7,441 bases of DNA from assembly GCA_002685655.1 (NCBI GenBank), contig NYXM01000117.1, positions 1 to 7,441 on the forward strand, in the 5' to 3' direction. The DNA comes from Planctomycetaceae bacterium. Lineage in GTDB: Bacteria; Planctomycetota; Planctomycetia; Pirellulales; Pirellulaceae. Below, one piece after another: positions 7,325 through 7,441 of the stretch (positions within the stretch are counted from its first letter, which is position 1; the number at the start of each line of letters is the position of its first letter). Both the position numbers and the translations under genes were made by a program. The notes below the pieces were generated by a model that was not told where the DNA came from, ran no database searches, and was given only the letters and a program-made list of their open reading frames with translations.

Positions 7325-7441
7325 GTGACTAGACTTAGGTGCCCTAGTTGGACAGCGCCAGTTTCATCGTTAAGTAGTTGCTGAAATTGGCCTTCCATCA
7401 ACAGAGAGAAATAGGCGATCCTCCGCGTGGTTTCAATCACG
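7325..7441. other. Unassigned right edge
   Basis: I see no gene, RNA or repeat I can support here. A minus-strand frame entering from 7440 reads plausibly for about 30 codons, but it continues through the terminator hairpin and back toward the response regulator gene without resembling a known family. The last 12 bases, GTTTCAATCACG, recall the beginning of some CRISPR repeats but occur once and stop at the window edge. Confidence 0.4.

Noticed and set aside
7147..7440. Minus-strand 97-codon open frame at the right edge
   Set aside because: It starts with GTG at the edge, passes through the terminator hairpin and overlaps the end of the response regulator gene. It shows no recognisable family.
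7430..7441. GTTTCAATCACG at the window edge, like the start of some CRISPR repeats
   Set aside because: Only one copy is visible and no second copy lies within 100 bases upstream, so there is no array in the window. The sequence to the right would decide it.

Overview
The window is GC-rich bacterial DNA with closely packed genes. No rRNA, tRNA or marker gene fixes the taxonomy. The large serine recombinase fragment and the soluble HEAT-repeat/kinase signalling genes have a planctomycete-like flavour, but that is an impression only. The DNA looks like an accessory or defence-type region rather than core genome, because it contains recombinase debris, a broken helicase gene and a self-contained signalling operon.

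Left part (1-2466): two damaged genes meet head to head. On the minus strand, positions 1-567 encode the middle part of a large serine recombinase (recombinase domain plus zinc ribbon) that has lost its catalytic N-terminus and runs off the left edge. On the plus strand, about 571-2466 encode the C-terminal part of a superfamily 2 (SNF2-like) helicase that has lost its first RecA domain. Both genes lose their 5' ends at the same point (about 568-590), so one deletion or rearrangement could have removed both N-termini.

Middle (2467-2883): a 417-base gap without a convincing gene. It holds a candidate sigma70-type promoter and two small inverted repeats in what would be the leader of the next operon.

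Right part (2884-7171): an intact three-gene operon with overlapping stop and start codons (1-base TGATG and 4-base ATGA). It encodes an SMC/Rad50-like coiled-coil ATPase resembling the ATPase half of TrlF-type proteins, a soluble HEAT-repeat sensor histidine kinase, and a response regulator with two winged-helix DNA-binding domains joined by a DPxN-repeat linker. A strong intrinsic terminator at 7284-7324 closes the operon, and the last 117 bases hold no recognised gene.

Working model (inference): the kinase senses an intracellular condition through its HEAT repeats and phosphorylates the regulator. The regulator controls its own operon and/or the ATPase, which would be the DNA- or nucleic-acid-directed effector. 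An ATPase translationally coupled to a cytosolic two-component pair, beside helicase and recombinase remnants, makes this a candidate defence or genome-surveillance module that I cannot match to a named system.
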